5,517 nucleotides of DNA from the NCBI GenBank assembly GCA_050259035.1, contig JBLMZW010000123.1, positions 1-5,517 on the forward strand, in the 5' to 3' direction. The translations under genes and the position numbers were made by a program. Positions 5,391 to 5,517 of this stretch are shown piece after piece; the stretch's first letter is position 1; the number at the start of each line of letters is the position of its first letter. This DNA is from JBLMZW01 sp050259035. Its GTDB lineage: Bacteria; Bacillota; Syntrophomonadia; Syntrophomonadales; DTU052. The notes below the pieces were generated by a model, which worked only from the letters and a program-made list of their open reading frames with translations, had not been told where the DNA came from and did not search any database.

Positions 5391-5517
5391 GGGGTTAATA
5401 TGATTAGCCTACCCCCGGCGCTACGATGTCAGTCCTTATCCTGAAGTTTACGATACAAGCCCTCCTGCTAGTTGAATTTTACCTCAAAACTAACCAAGTG
5501 GATCAGGCCAAGATGGG
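5391..5517. other. Right-edge sequence, no gene supported
   Basis: GGGGT (5391-5395) can pair weakly with ACCCC (5411-5415). On the plus strand an unannotated frame opens at ATG 5426 (MSVLILKF...) and stays open to the edge (about 30 codons) but has no ribosome site. On the minus strand, in register with it, 15 codons enter from the edge and end at TAG (5470-5468), and the same frame continues to TGA at 5431-5429. One of these may be the edge of a real gene; the window is too short to decide. Confidence 0.3.

Noticed and set aside
5371..5460. tRNA, riboswitch or T-box upstream of nudC
   Set aside because: No cloverleaf, T-box sequence or conserved riboswitch core could be seen; only a weak GGGGT/ACCCC pairing.
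1..5517. CRISPR array, attachment site or phage genes
   Set aside because: No regularly spaced repeats, integrase or phage-type genes are present; the only mobile trace is the IS stub.

Overview
The window looks like a chromosomal segment from an anaerobic or thermophilic Gram-positive (Firmicutes/Clostridia-like, possibly Peptococcaceae) bacterium. The grounds are purine-rich Shine-Dalgarno sites, a TTG start, U-tract terminators, a CgeB-type glycosyltransferase, a MurF-type ligase and an IS3-type transposase remnant. This is a judgement from style, not a database result.

Layout, left to right. At 1-431 (+) is the 3' end of a protein with propeller-like beta repeats, of unknown role. It converges on a MurF-like Mur ligase (563-1957, -), and a perfect 14-bp hairpin between the two stops probably terminates both. 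After a 93-bp divergent spacer comes a two-gene plus-strand unit: a CgeB-type glycosyltransferase (about 2051-2980) and, 34 bp later, an FN3/purple-acid-phosphatase-like metallophosphoesterase (3015-4076). A 412-bp gap follows. It holds an 11-bp direct repeat, a strong terminator, and the stub of an IS3-family element whose end lies 11 bp from the stop of nudC (4489-5319, -). nudC encodes NADH pyrophosphatase / NAD-cap hydrolase and has its own promoter candidate. The last 198 bp hold that promoter and no gene that can be supported.

How the genes may work together. The Mur ligase, glycosyltransferase and phosphoesterase form a divergent cluster with chemistries suited to building or trimming a cell-surface or spore-surface polymer. 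The Mur ligase is not a textbook MurF: its N-terminal domain reads like the LpxD/MurE-F uridine-binding fold with an LpxD-like signature, and several MurF signature residues are replaced. This grouping is inference. nudC is independent housekeeping.

The most concrete oddity is the glycosyltransferase start. The conserved reading frame runs about 59 codons upstream of the first conventional start (TTG 2228), back to a Shine-Dalgarno-like GGTGAGG. The codon where an ATG would be expected is ATC. The gene therefore uses a non-AUG start, has lost its start codon, or contains a sequence error.
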